Shown here in pieces: positions 15,941 through 24,548 of a DNA stretch of 64,000 bases (positions are counted from its first letter, which is position 1; every line of letters starts with the position of its first letter). The stretch comes from Geothrix terrae. Lineage in GTDB: Bacteria; Acidobacteriota; Holophagae; Holophagales; Holophagaceae. The notes under the pieces are model-generated. The model searched no databases and was not told where the DNA came from. It worked only from the letters and a program-made list of their open reading frames with translations. Where the stretch lies: assembly GCF_022808775.1 (NCBI RefSeq), contig NZ_JAKZLA010000008.1:1-64000 (forward strand), written 5' to 3'. A program made the position numbers and the translations under genes.

Positions 15941-16065
15941 GACGCCAAAAACCTCGGAAAGGTGAAAAAGGTCATGCTATCACGGGGCCTGCCGTAAAGC
16001 TGGGGAGCGGCTTGTCTTCCGAAGGCCCGTGTTAGGCTTGACTCCACTTTTTCCCTGGCGAACCC

Positions 16066-18480
16066 ATGGTTCAGTTCAATACCCGTGCCAATGAGATCCT
16101 GCTCAAGCTGGTCTACTACGGGCCGGGCCTCTCGGGCAAGACGACCAACCTTCAGTCCCTGCACGCCATGTGCTCGGACCGGCAGCGCGGTGAGCTCTTT
16201 TCCGTCAACACCCAGGAAGACCGGACCCTCTTCTTCGACCTGCTGCCCATCAACCTGGGCTATGTCTACGGCAACTCCATCCACCTGCAGATCTACACCG
16301 TGCCGGGCCAGGTGCAGTACGACGCCAGCCGGCGGGTGGTGCTGGGCGGGGCGGACGGCGTGGTCTTCGTGGCGGATTCCAGCGAAGCCAAGATGCAGGA
16401 CAACGTGGACTCGCTGTCGAACCTGTACCACAACCTCAATGCCAACCGCTTGAACATCAAGCAGATCCCCTTCGTCCTCCAGTACAACAAGCGGGACCTG
16501 CCGGACGCCCTGGCGGTGGGCGTCATGAACCGCCGCCTGAACTTCCGCAACGTGCCCTACTTCGAATCCGTGGCCAACCGCGGTCCCGGGGTGCTGGACA
16601 CCTTCCTGGCCATCACCCGGGAGACGGTGGACTACACCTTCCGCAAGTACCACCTGGACAAGAAGATCAAGGACTTCGACGGGATGCTCGCCCTCATCGA
16701 ATCCAACGTGCGCTCGACCCTGCGGGAGCTTCCGCCCCCGCCGGATCCGGCCAGGACGGAATCCGGGACAGAGTCCGCGCCGGTGGCGGATGTGACGGTC
16801 CTGAAGCATGGCAACGTGACCGTGGCCGACCTCCAGCCCGGCCGGGCGGCGGATCCCCAGGAGCTGCTGGAGAGCGCCCTCCAGTCGAACATGGAGACGG
16901 CCCGGCTCTATTCCGAGCTGAAGCAGGCCAAGGAGTCCCTGGAAAAGAAGAACGAGGAGATGACCCAGCTCTACGCCCAGCTGGAGCGGGTGAACCAGGA
17001 CAACCAGAAGACCAGGAAGTACCTGGAAGGCCTCATCCAGAACATGGGCGAGGCCCTGGTGTCCTTCTCGGCCGACGGGAAGATCCTCACCTGGAACGCC
17101 GCGGCCGAGCGCATCTTCGGATACTCGCGGCCGGAAATCGTGGGCCACAGCATCTGCAAGCTGGCCCCCGGGGGCGAGCGGGGCGACCTGGACCAGGTCA
17201 TCCAGCAGGTGAGCCGGGGCCAGGTGGTCCGAGACATCGACACGGTCCGGGTCCGGAAGGCGGGGGAGACCTTCCCCGCCAGCGTCACCTACGCCCCGGT
17301 GCGGGGCGCCGATGACCGCGTCCTGGCGGTGTCGGCCCTGGTGCGGGACACGAGCGAGACCCAGGCCCTGGAGACGCAGCTGGTCCGTTCCCAGAAGCAC
17401 GAGGCCCTGGGGCGGCTGGTTCCGGCTCTCTTCCACGAGGCCTCGAACCGCCTCACCCCCGTGCTGCTGGAGGCCCGGCTCATCTCCGAATCCGCCCTGG
17501 ATCCCCACCAGGCGGAGCAGGCCGCGCGGCTGGTGAAGGCCGTGGACTCGGTGCAGAGCCTGCTGGACCCGCTCCAGACGGTGCTGAACCCGCCCACCCC
17601 CGCCCGGGTCCGGACCCAGCTCAACCAGGTGATCCAGGAGGCCGTGGACCTCGTGGAATTGAAGGCCCGGCGCATGGAGGTCGACCTGGACCTGAGCCTG
17701 GACCCGACCCTTCCCGAAGCGCCCCTGGACCCGGTCCTCATGCGCCAGGCTCTGACGAACCTGATGCTGAACGGCCTCCAGGCCCTGGCCGCCAGCCCGG
17801 TCAAGCGCTTGCGCGTGGCCACCCGCGCGGTGGACGGCCACATCCAGGTGGTGGTCCAGGACTCGGGAACCCCGCTGCCGGAGGCCGAGCTTCCGGACCT
17901 GTTCGATCCCGTCTCGGCCTCGACCCCGGAAGCCCTGGGCCTGCCAGTGGCCCATCTCATCGCCCGCCAGCACGGCGGGCAGCTCACGGTGCGGAGCCAG
18001 GCCGGCCTGGGGAACGCCTTCCTGATGGAGCTGCCCCTCGCGGGGGCCGCGGACCCGGCGGTGACCGCGGACTCGGCGGCGGCCGGCGTCACAGGGCTCC
18101 AGGGGCGCCGCGCCCTGGTGGTGGACGACGAAGCCTTCCTGCTGGAGTGCCTGGTGGACGCCCTCCAGGTCTGGGGCTTGGAGGTCACCTCGGCGGGGCG
18201 GGGCGATGAGGCGGTCGAGCGCCTCAAGGCCGCGACCTTCGATCTGATCGTCTCCGACATCCGCATGCCGGGGCTGTCGGGGGTGGACCTCTTCGAGTGG
18301 CTGCGGGCCCAGCAGCCGGCCCTGACCCGCCGCATCCTTTACACCACCGGCGATTCCTTCGACACGAAGACCCGGGACTTCCTGGAGACGAACCAGGTGC
18401 CCCACCTGGGTAAGCCTTTCGATCTAAAACAATTGAAACGAAGCCTGGAGCAATTGCTAGAGACTCCGATCGAGGCGTGA
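16066..18480 (+). CDS. MglA-like GTPase fused to PAS-histidine kinase-receiver
   Basis: This 804-residue fusion begins with a Ras-like MglA domain (residues 1-200): P-loop GPGLSGKT (19-26), YTVPGQ (77-82) and NKRD (141-144). A Pro-rich linker and coiled coil (about 265-320) lead to a PAS domain (322-430). Next comes a kinase-like region with LFHEASNRLTP (His457), the N-box LTNLMLNGLQAL (563-574) and DSG (599-601), but the GxGxG lid is reduced to ALGLPVAH. A receiver domain follows (682-795) with Asp731 in VSDIRMPG and Lys783 in GKPF. MglA proteins set polarity and motility; this fusion would join GTPase state to phosphorelay. It is divergent from uppS. Confidence 0.9.
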   Translation: MVQFNTRANEILLKLVYYGPGLSGKTTNLQSLHAMCSDRQRGELFSVNTQEDRTLFFDLLPINLGYVYGNSIHLQIYTVPGQVQYDASRRVVLGGADGVVFVADSSEAKMQDNVDSLSNLYHNLNANRLNIKQIPFVLQYNKRDLPDALAVGVMNRRLNFRNVPYFESVANRGPGVLDTFLAITRETVDYTFRKYHLDKKIKDFDGMLALIESNVRSTLRELPPPPDPARTESGTESAPVADVTVLKHGNVTVADLQPGRAADPQELLESALQSNMETARLYSELKQAKESLEKKNEEMTQLYAQLERVNQDNQKTRKYLEGLIQNMGEALVSFSADGKILTWNAAAERIFGYSRPEIVGHSICKLAPGGERGDLDQVIQQVSRGQVVRDIDTVRVRKAGETFPASVTYAPVRGADDRVLAVSALVRDTSETQALETQLVRSQKHEALGRLVPALFHEASNRLTPVLLEARLISESALDPHQAEQAARLVKAVDSVQSLLDPLQTVLNPPTPARVRTQLNQVIQEAVDLVELKARRMEVDLDLSLDPTLPEAPLDPVLMRQALTNLMLNGLQALAASPVKRLRVATRAVDGHIQVVVQDSGTPLPEAELPDLFDPVSASTPEALGLPVAHLIARQHGGQLTVRSQAGLGNAFLMELPLAGAADPAVTADSAAAGVTGLQGRRALVVDDEAFLLECLVDALQVWGLEVTSAGRGDEAVERLKAATFDLIVSDIRMPGLSGVDLFEWLRAQQPALTRRILYTTGDSFDTKTRDFLETNQVPHLGKPFDLKQLKRSLEQLLETPIEA

Positions 18481-18537
18481 GCCCCCCCGCTGCGGCATAA
18501 TGGGGACTCTCATCGCACCCTCAACGAGGAGCCTCCT

Positions 18538-19698
18538 ATGCAGCGTCGCTGGGTCTTGGCAGTCATCGTGGGTTCGGGCCTCCTGGCCCAGACGCCCCAA
18601 CCCGTCCCCCCTCCTGCGCCCGCACCTGCCCCGGCCCCCGCGCCGGCTCCGGCGCCAGCCCCTGCACCCGCGCCCGCGCCGACCCAGGTGCCCGCCCCCG
18701 AGCCCAAGCCCGCCGAGGTGAAGGCCGAGGCCCCGGCCGCGCCCCAAGCCGAAGCGAAGCCCTTCGACCAGCTCCGCCCCAGCCAGCGGAAGCTGGCCTA
18801 CACCCTGCAGCGCGCCGCCCTCTCGGCCCATGAGCTGGGCTACTACCGGAGCCACCCCAAGGCCGTCGAGGTGCGCGACACCCTCGGCGCCCTCGTGGCC
18901 GTGAAGTCCATCCTCCCGGAGAAGGCCTCGGCCGCCATTCCCGCCGTCGAGACGTACCTGGCCAAGGTGCGCGCCCAGCACGGGCTCTATGACGCCGACG
19001 GGAAGAAGCTCCTCCTCGAGACCACCTGGAAGGACCTGCAGGCCGCCGCCCGTGCCGCCGCGAAGGCCGACGCCAAGGGGCTGGAGCCGCGCCTCGCCAA
19101 GCTGCGGGGCCTCCTGCTCGATCCCAAGGTGGACGCCGCCGCTCCTGCCTGGACGGCGCCCGAGCCGCCGGCCAAGGGCAAGAAGGCCAAGGCCGCCAAG
19201 GGGCCCAAGGCGCCCGAGGGTTTCGCCAATCAGAAGGCCATCACGGCCCTGTGGGTGAAGCGGGCCCAGGCCTGGATCGACAACACCCGCCAGGAGGTGG
19301 ACGTCAAGGGCGAGAAGAAGCTGCGCAGCGTGCCCGATCCCGCGCAGACCAAGGCCCTGAACGCCCTGATGATCTGGCTGGAGAACGAGGACCTCGACCT
19401 GCTGCGGGATCCCGGCTTCGGCTGGCTGGACCTGCGTCGCCTCGGAGCGACGCCCGGCGCCGCCCTGCTGGCCCACGCCGATGCGATCGCCACCTCCAAG
19501 GCCCCCGAGGGCCCGGCGGGCGAGCTGACCCTGCTGCCGGCCCTCGAGCCCGTGATGGCCGAGAGCAAGTTCAGCAAGGGTGACGAGAAGCGCCAGGTCC
19601 TCTCCGACGTGAAGCAGGGGGCCCCCGCCGCCAGCCTCGCCGAGCAGATGACCACCTTCGAGAAGCTGGGCCGCAGCCGCGAGATCGAGGTCAAATAG
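18538..19698 (+). CDS. Secreted Pro/Ala-rich protein of unknown function
   Basis: The 386-residue protein has a signal peptide (MQRRWVLAVIVGSGLLA, then Gln), followed by an uninterrupted Pro-Ala repeat (about residues 25-50) that probably spans the periplasm or cell wall. The rest is a helical Lys/Ala-rich domain with a second low-complexity stretch (PPAKGKKAKAAKGPKAPEG). The part around SQRKLAYTLQRAALSAHELG faintly recalls the N-terminal region of M49 dipeptidyl-peptidase III, but no HExxGH zinc motif is present, so I do not assign it. GAGGAG precedes the start, and a strong terminator follows at 19711. Confidence 0.75.
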   Translation: MQRRWVLAVIVGSGLLAQTPQPVPPPAPAPAPAPAPAPAPAPAPAPAPTQVPAPEPKPAEVKAEAPAAPQAEAKPFDQLRPSQRKLAYTLQRAALSAHELGYYRSHPKAVEVRDTLGALVAVKSILPEKASAAIPAVETYLAKVRAQHGLYDADGKKLLLETTWKDLQAAARAAAKADAKGLEPRLAKLRGLLLDPKVDAAAPAWTAPEPPAKGKKAKAAKGPKAPEGFANQKAITALWVKRAQAWIDNTRQEVDVKGEKKLRSVPDPAQTKALNALMIWLENEDLDLLRDPGFGWLDLRRLGATPGAALLAHADAIATSKAPEGPAGELTLLPALEPVMAESKFSKGDEKRQVLSDVKQGAPAASLAEQMTTFEKLGRSREIEVK

Positions 19699-19710
19699 TC
19701 GTTCCCGAAG

Positions 19711-19742
19711 GGAAAGCGGGGCGCGACCGCGCCCCGCTTTCC
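19711..19742 (+). terminator. Intrinsic terminator hairpin
   Basis: A 14-bp perfect stem (GGAAAGCGGGGCGC and its complement) with a four-base loop is followed by TTGATT. It sits 13 bases after the 18538-19698 gene and can also serve the convergent barrel-protein gene. Confidence 0.8.
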
Positions 19743-19779
19743 TTGATTCCAAGGACGCCAACCGCCCTCGAGTACCCGC

Positions 19780-20352
19780 TCAGAACCGGAAGGTCACGCC
19801 GGCCTGGAGCGCATTGGCGGTCGGATCCCAGGCGGTCTGGTTGGCGTAATGAGAGCTGACATAGCGGAGCTCGGCCCCGACGGTCCGGTTGAAGTTGTAT
19901 CCAAGCCCGGCCGAGTATCCAAAGCGGGTCGAGGACTGGGACGCCGAGGATGCCGGGAATGGGGCGATGGCGGGGGTCTCGGTGTCCACACGCCAGCGGT
20001 GGAGGCCAAGCCCGGCGGTCAGGTAGAGGCCGCCGGGTGTTCCGCCGGGGAAGTAGAGGTAGTCCGCGCCCAGGCTGAGATCGTTCGCCTTGGTTTTGAA
20101 TCCGTTGACCGTGCCTTCGGGATAGAACACGGCGTCGAACCTTGGCCTGATCACGTGGCCCGCACCTAGATCAAACGTGACATGGGCGCCGAGCCCGGCA
20201 CCGGGCTTGTTGTCGACCGCCGTCTTGAGGTCGCCGGTCGGGAAGTTCGCGTGGAGCTGAAGGCCGAAGCGCGGCTCCTCGGCCCGGGCCTGAACCGCCC
20301 CGAAGGCGAGGGCCACGGCCAACGCGGTGAACAGACGAGGACAAACGGGCAT
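19780..20352 (-). CDS. Outer-membrane beta-barrel protein (OmpA/OMP_b-brl type)
   Basis: The 190-residue protein starts at the ATG at 20352, four bases after GGAGG. It has a signal peptide ending AVQARA, then alternating amphipathic strands with Gly and aromatic residues (FGLQLHANFPTGDLKTAV, GLYLTAGLGLHRWRV, GAELRYVSSHYANQT) and a C-terminal Phe (QAGVTFRF), the usual barrel-assembly signal. The size suggests an eight-stranded barrel. The function is not predictable from sequence. Confidence 0.8.
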   Translation of the reverse strand: MPVCPRLFTALAVALAFGAVQARAEEPRFGLQLHANFPTGDLKTAVDNKPGAGLGAHVTFDLGAGHVIRPRFDAVFYPEGTVNGFKTKANDLSLGADYLYFPGGTPGGLYLTAGLGLHRWRVDTETPAIAPFPASSASQSSTRFGYSAGLGYNFNRTVGAELRYVSSHYANQTAWDPTANALQAGVTFRF

Positions 20353-20454
20353 GAAGCCTCCGGATGGCATCCATTGGGGATGGGTGGGTAAAAGATACCC
20401 CCATGGATGGGACCATCCCGCCCTAAGTTCCGGGTTCGGATCAGCCGCGGAACA

Positions 20455-21174
20455 TCACTCCTCGCCCTTCCGCTGTTTCCCTTCGGGATCGAACTGGTAG
20501 CCGACGCTGCGGATGGTGTGGACCCAGCGCGGATGGTGCGGGTCCAGCTCCATCACGCGGCGGATGCGGACGATGAAGTTGTCCACGGTGCGGCTGGTGG
20601 GGTAGGCGTCCTCGCCCCAGACCTTGTCCAGGATGTCCGTGCGGCTCACCACCTGGCCGGGCCGCTCCATGAGCAGGCGGAGGATCATGCACTCCTTCAT
20701 GCCGAGCTGGAAGGGGCCGTTGGGCCCCTCGCCGCAGTAGTTGTCGAAGTCCACCCAGTGGGCGCCGAAGGCCTGGCGGCTGCTCATCTCGCGGCTCCGG
20801 TACCAGGCTTCGCGGCGGAGGATGGCCCGGACCCGCAGCAGCAGCTCCTTCACCTGGAAGGGCTTGCCCAGGTAGTCGTCGGCGCCGGTCTCGAAGCCGT
20901 GCACCCGGTCGTCGTCCGTGTTCTTGGCCGTGAGGAAGAGGATGGGCGTGAAGTTCTTCGCCTCGCGCACCTTCTGGCAGATGGTGAAGCCGTCCATGCC
21001 CGGCAGCATCACGTCGAGGATCACGAGGTCGTAGGCCTCGGCCAGGATCTGCTTCAGGGCCTGGTCGCCCCGGGGAATCCAGGTGCAGGCAAGGCCCTCC
21101 AGCTCGAGGTTCAGCTTGATGCCCTCGGCGAGGCTGAGCTCGTCTTCCACCAGCAGGATCTTGGGCTCGGGCAT
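20455..21174 (-). CDS. OmpR/PhoB-family response regulator (orphan)
   Basis: The 239-residue regulator has an N-terminal receiver (LVEDELSLAEG, Asp in VILDVMLPGMDG, Thr in LFLTAKN, Lys in GKPFQVKE) and a C-terminal winged helix ending in SRTVDNFIVRIRRVME and HTIRSVGYQFDPEG. It should bind DNA when phosphorylated by a partner kinase. No kinase gene adjoins it. The neighbours are a barrel protein downstream on the same strand and a divergent glycosyltransferase, so a role in envelope control is possible but unproven. Confidence 0.9.
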   Translation of the reverse strand: MPEPKILLVEDELSLAEGIKLNLELEGLACTWIPRGDQALKQILAEAYDLVILDVMLPGMDGFTICQKVREAKNFTPILFLTAKNTDDDRVHGFETGADDYLGKPFQVKELLLRVRAILRREAWYRSREMSSRQAFGAHWVDFDNYCGEGPNGPFQLGMKECMILRLLMERPGQVVSRTDILDKVWGEDAYPTSRTVDNFIVRIRRVMELDPHHPRWVHTIRSVGYQFDPEGKQRKGEE

Positions 21175-21227
21175 GGCTGACTCCAGGACAGCTATAGATC
21201 CTACTAGAATGAGGGGTTGGAGCGCCC

Positions 21228-22178
21228 ATGGACCCCTATCTGAGCATCGTCATCCCCATCTACAACGAGGAGGAGAACATCCCCACGCTGTGGGCGCGCC
21301 TGTCCAAGGTGATGGCGGAGTCCTTCACGGATCCCTCGAAACCCTGGGAGGTCATCTTCACGGATGACGGCAGCCGGGACCGCAGCCTGGTCCTGCTGGT
21401 GGCCATCGCCAAGGAGGAACCCCGCGTGAAGGTCGTGGAGTTCAACCGGAACTACGGCCAGCACAGCGCGATCTTCGGCGCCTTCGCCGAGGTGAAGGGC
21501 CGCGTCGTCGTCACCCTGGACGCGGACCTCCAGAACCCTCCCGAGGAGATCCCCAAGCTGGTGGCCAAGGTGGAGGAGGGCTACGACGTCGTCGGCGGCT
21601 GGCGCCAGGGCCGCCAGGAGAACGACAGCTTCTTCCGCACCATGCCCAGCAAGATCGTCAATGCCGTCACCCGCAAGACCACGGGCGTGAAGCTCCACGA
21701 CTACGGCTGCATGCTGCGGGCCTACAGCCGCGAGGTGGTGGACGCCATGCTGCTCTGCAAGGAGCGCTCGAGCTTCATCCCCGCGCTGGCCAACAGCTTC
21801 GCCAAGCGCATCACCGAGGTGCCCGTGGCCCACGCGGAGCGCGCCGCCGGCGAGAGCAAGTACGGCCTCTGGAAGCTCATCAACCTCCAGTTCGACCTGC
21901 TCACCAGCTTCAGCCTGATCCCCCTCCAGGCCCTCAGCGTGTTCGGCGTCGTCACGGCCGCCATCGGCTTCATCCTCTTCCTGGGCCTGGTGGTCTACCG
22001 CTTCCTGCACCCGGAAGGCACGGCCCAGGGCGTGTTCACGCTGTTCGCCATCCTCTTCTTCTTCGTGGGCTGCCAGTTCATCGCCTTCGGCCTGCTGGGC
22101 GAGTACATCGGCCGCATCTACCAGGAAGTGCGCGACCGGCCCCGCTACATGGTGAAGAAGGTCCACCAGGCGCAGTAG
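21228..22178 (+). CDS. Family 2 glycosyltransferase, ArnC/DPM1-like membrane enzyme
   Basis: The 316-residue protein has a GT-A domain (SIVIPIYNEEENIP, FTDDGSRDRS, VVTLDADLQNPPEEIPKL with the DxD-type metal site, and VKLHDYGCMLRAYSREVV). Two C-terminal membrane segments follow (about residues 230-260 and 270-295) and an EYIGRIYQEVRDRPRYMV tail. This layout is that of enzymes which move a sugar from a nucleotide donor to undecaprenyl or dolichyl phosphate on the cytoplasmic face. The lipid-linked sugar probably modifies LPS or another glycan. The sugar cannot be deduced. Confidence 0.9.
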   Translation: MDPYLSIVIPIYNEEENIPTLWARLSKVMAESFTDPSKPWEVIFTDDGSRDRSLVLLVAIAKEEPRVKVVEFNRNYGQHSAIFGAFAEVKGRVVVTLDADLQNPPEEIPKLVAKVEEGYDVVGGWRQGRQENDSFFRTMPSKIVNAVTRKTTGVKLHDYGCMLRAYSREVVDAMLLCKERSSFIPALANSFAKRITEVPVAHAERAAGESKYGLWKLINLQFDLLTSFSLIPLQALSVFGVVTAAIGFILFLGLVVYRFLHPEGTAQGVFTLFAILFFFVGCQFIAFGLLGEYIGRIYQEVRDRPRYMVKKVHQAQ

Positions 22179-22193
22179 GGCGGGGATCCCGGC

Positions 22194-23591
22194 CTATCGG
22201 GTGGCTCCGGCTGGGAACGCCACCGTGACGACCAGGCCGGGACCCGTGGTGGGATCCGACAGGCGGACCTCGGCGCCCAGGGCGCGGGCCACTTCCTGGA
22301 CGATGGAGAGCCCCAGGCCGCACCCGGGCGTGTCGTAGCTGCCGAGCCGGCAGAACCGCTCAAACACCCGGGCGCGGTCGGCGGGGGGGATGCCGGGCCC
22401 GTTGTCCTCGATGGACAGGACCGGACGCCCCTCGACCCGGCGGAGCGAAAGCGTGACCCGCCCGCCCGGGGGCGTGTAGCGGAGGGCGTTGTCCACGAGG
22501 TTGGCCACCAGCTCGTGGAGCATGGTGGACGAGGCGGGCAGGTCCACGCGGTCCTCGGGGCGGTCGAAGCCCAGATCGATGCGGCGGGCCTGGGCCAGGG
22601 TCGCCTGCTCCTCGAGCACCCGCTGGGCCAGCTCCGTCAGGTCCACCACCTCGCCGGGCCGGCGGGTCTGGGCCCCGGCCTCGGCCCGGGACAGGGCGAG
22701 CAGCTGGTTCACGAGGCGCGTCCCCTGGCGGACGCCTTCGGACATGGCCCCGAGGGTTTCGTCCTTGACGGCCGGATCCGGGCTGCGGAGGCCGTAGTTG
22801 GCCTGGGTCTGGAGCACGGCGAAGGGGGTGCGGAGCTGGTGCGAGGCGTTGGCGATGAAGCGGCTGCGGACCGCCATCTGAGCGTCCAGGCGCTGGATGT
22901 AGCCGTTGAGGGATTCCACCAGGGGCCGGAGCTCCTGGGGCATGGGTCCGGCTTGGATGGGTTCCAGCGAGCCCGGCTTGCGCCGTCCCACCTCATCCCG
23001 GAGGCGGAGGATGTCCTTCAGGCCCCGGCGCAGGGCGAACCAGATCAGGAGGCCGGCGAGGGCCAGCGTCCACAGGTCCTGCCGCAGGGTGGTGGTCCAG
23101 AGCTTGCGGGCCAGCTGGTTGTGGTCCTGGAGGGTCTGGGCCACTTCGATGATCACCGGGCCCTCGGCGGGGGCCGCGAAGACGGGCTGGGCGTAGGCCA
23201 CCACCCGTACGGGCTCGCCCCGGACTTCCGTCTGGAAGTACACCGATTCCTCGGGTCGGGGCGCCTCCGCTGGGGGGGGCAGCTCCGCGTAGCCCGAGAG
23301 GAGCACCCCCTTGGGCGAGGCGATGCGGTAGTACACCCGGTCCTGGGCCCTGGACTGGAACAGCTCCAGGGCCGCCGGGGGGATGGCCACGTCCAGGAGG
23401 CCATCCTCGAACTGGATCTGCTGGGCGATGATGCGGGCCGATCCGAGCAGCAGGCGGTCCTGCACCATGTCGGCCGTGTGCCGGGCCTCCCGCCGGGCCA
23501 GGGTGAGGTTCGTGAGGGCGAGGACGCCCAGGGGCACCAGCAGCCACAGCAGCAGGCGGGCCCGGAGGCTGAGGGCGGACTCAGAGGTCAT
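22194..23591 (-). CDS. TctE/QseC-like sensor histidine kinase
   Basis: The 465-residue protein has two membrane segments (about 13-30 and 172-190) flanking a periplasmic sensor of the 2CSK_N type. Then come the H-box NASHQLRTPFAVLQ, N-box VANLVDNALRYTPPGG, SIEDNGPGIPP and PGCGLGLSIVQEV. It should phosphorylate the response regulator encoded just upstream (23852-24526). The two genes are split by a 270-bp structured element whose terminal repeat contains this gene's start codon. A GGGG run inside the element may serve as ribosome-binding site. Confidence 0.9.
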   Translation of the reverse strand: MTSESALSLRARLLLWLLVPLGVLALTNLTLARREARHTADMVQDRLLLGSARIIAQQIQFEDGLLDVAIPPAALELFQSRAQDRVYYRIASPKGVLLSGYAELPPPAEAPRPEESVYFQTEVRGEPVRVVAYAQPVFAAPAEGPVIIEVAQTLQDHNQLARKLWTTTLRQDLWTLALAGLLIWFALRRGLKDILRLRDEVGRRKPGSLEPIQAGPMPQELRPLVESLNGYIQRLDAQMAVRSRFIANASHQLRTPFAVLQTQANYGLRSPDPAVKDETLGAMSEGVRQGTRLVNQLLALSRAEAGAQTRRPGEVVDLTELAQRVLEEQATLAQARRIDLGFDRPEDRVDLPASSTMLHELVANLVDNALRYTPPGGRVTLSLRRVEGRPVLSIEDNGPGIPPADRARVFERFCRLGSYDTPGCGLGLSIVQEVARALGAEVRLSDPTTGPGLVVTVAFPAGATR

Positions 23592-23852
23592 ATCAACACC
23601 CCACGAGGCCGCGCGAGGGCCGCCGGGCGAGCGAGGCGAGGAAGGCGAGGAGACGCGTAGCAGGCACTACGCGCGACGAGCGTGACGAAGCATCGCGACG
23701 CCCGCCGGCCCTCGCCCGGAGGGATGAAGCCAGGCTGGCGCCCCTCGGTGTCAGGGCCCTTGAACGATGTCCCGCATCGCCCTGCGGGCCCTTCCTTGCG
23801 GTGCATCCAGCCTGGCTTCATCGCGGCCTCGTCGGGTGTTGATATGACCTCT
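23583..23852 (-). repeat. Structured palindromic element, copy 2
   Basis: It is bounded by a perfect 19-bp inverted repeat (23583-23601 and 23834-23852), extending to about 31 bp with one mismatch. On the minus strand it carries AGGGCGATGCGGGACATCG (23783-23765), identical to copy 1, and GCGATGCTTCGTCACGCTC (23696-23678), 17 of 19 as in copy 1. Further stems are GATGAAGCCAGGCTGG with CCAGCCTGGCTTCATC, GCGAGGGCCGGCGG with its partner, and GCGTAG/CTACGC. It lies between response-regulator and kinase genes in the sense orientation. One terminal arm includes the kinase ATG and the other touches the regulator stop codon. Confidence 0.8.
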
Positions 23853-24526
23853 TAGGCCTCATGGCGTGGCTTCAGGAGGTAGCCGAGGCCCCGGAGTGTG
23901 GCGATCACCACGTCGCCGTCCTCGAGCTTCTTCCGGAGGCGGTGGACGTAGATCTCGATGGCCTCGGGGCTCACGTCCTGGTCGAGTGAGTAGAGGCTCT
24001 CGGCCAGGGCCTTCTTGCTCACCGTCCGGCCGGCCTTCATCATCAGCCCCTCCAGCACGGCGTGCTCTCGGGGTGTCAGGGCCAGGGGCGCGCCCGACAG
24101 GGTGAATTCGCGGCGGTTGCTGTCGTAGACCAGGGAGCCGCAGGCGAACACCGGGTTCTTCTGCTGGTTGACGCGCCGGAGCAGGGCCCGGATGCGGGCT
24201 TCCAGCTCATGCACCTCGAAGGGCTTGACCATGTAGTCGTCGGCCCCGAAATCCAGGCCCTCCACCCGGTCGCGGGTGGCGTCGAAGGCGGTGAGGATCA
24301 GCACCGGCACGGCATTGCGCCGACTCCGGAGGCGCTTGAGAACCTCCCGGCCATCCAGCCCCGGGAGGGCCAGGTCCAGGATCACCAGATCGTAGGCCTC
24401 CGTGCGGAGGAGACCGTCGGCCTCCAGGCCGTCCTGGGCGCACTCCACCGTGTACTTGTCCGCCCTCAGGGTCCGGGCCAGCCACTCGGAGAGGGCGCGG
24501 TTGTCCTCGACCAGCAGGAGTTTCAT
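23852..24526 (-). CDS. TctD/QseB-like response regulator
   Basis: The 224-residue OmpR-family regulator has a receiver domain (LLVEDNRALSEWL, Asp in VILDLALPGLDG, Thr in LILTAFD, Lys in MVKPFEVHE) and a winged-helix DNA-binding domain (LTPREHAVLEGLMMKAGR, PEAIEIYVHRLRKKLE, TLRGLGYLLKP). It lies 22 bases downstream of a periplasmic binding-protein gene and upstream of its cognate kinase, in the order of tctC-tctD-tctE systems that switch on carboxylate uptake. Likely targets are the divergent porin and transporter genes. Confidence 0.9.
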   Translation of the reverse strand: MKLLLVEDNRALSEWLARTLRADKYTVECAQDGLEADGLLRTEAYDLVILDLALPGLDGREVLKRLRSRRNAVPVLILTAFDATRDRVEGLDFGADDYMVKPFEVHELEARIRALLRRVNQQKNPVFACGSLVYDSNRREFTLSGAPLALTPREHAVLEGLMMKAGRTVSKKALAESLYSLDQDVSPEAIEIYVHRLRKKLEDGDVVIATLRGLGYLLKPRHEA

Positions 24527-24548
24527 GGGCGGCGGATTCCGGGAGAGG

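Noticed and set aside
15937-18405. An 822-codon open frame antisense to the MglA fusion gene
   Set aside because: Its product is Gly/His/Gln/Arg-rich with no domain, as expected for the reverse frame of a GC-rich gene; the sense frame has clear domains.
18538-19698. A zinc-dependent dipeptidyl-peptidase III (M49)
   Set aside because: Only a faint N-terminal likeness; the required HExxGH and ExxxD motifs are absent.
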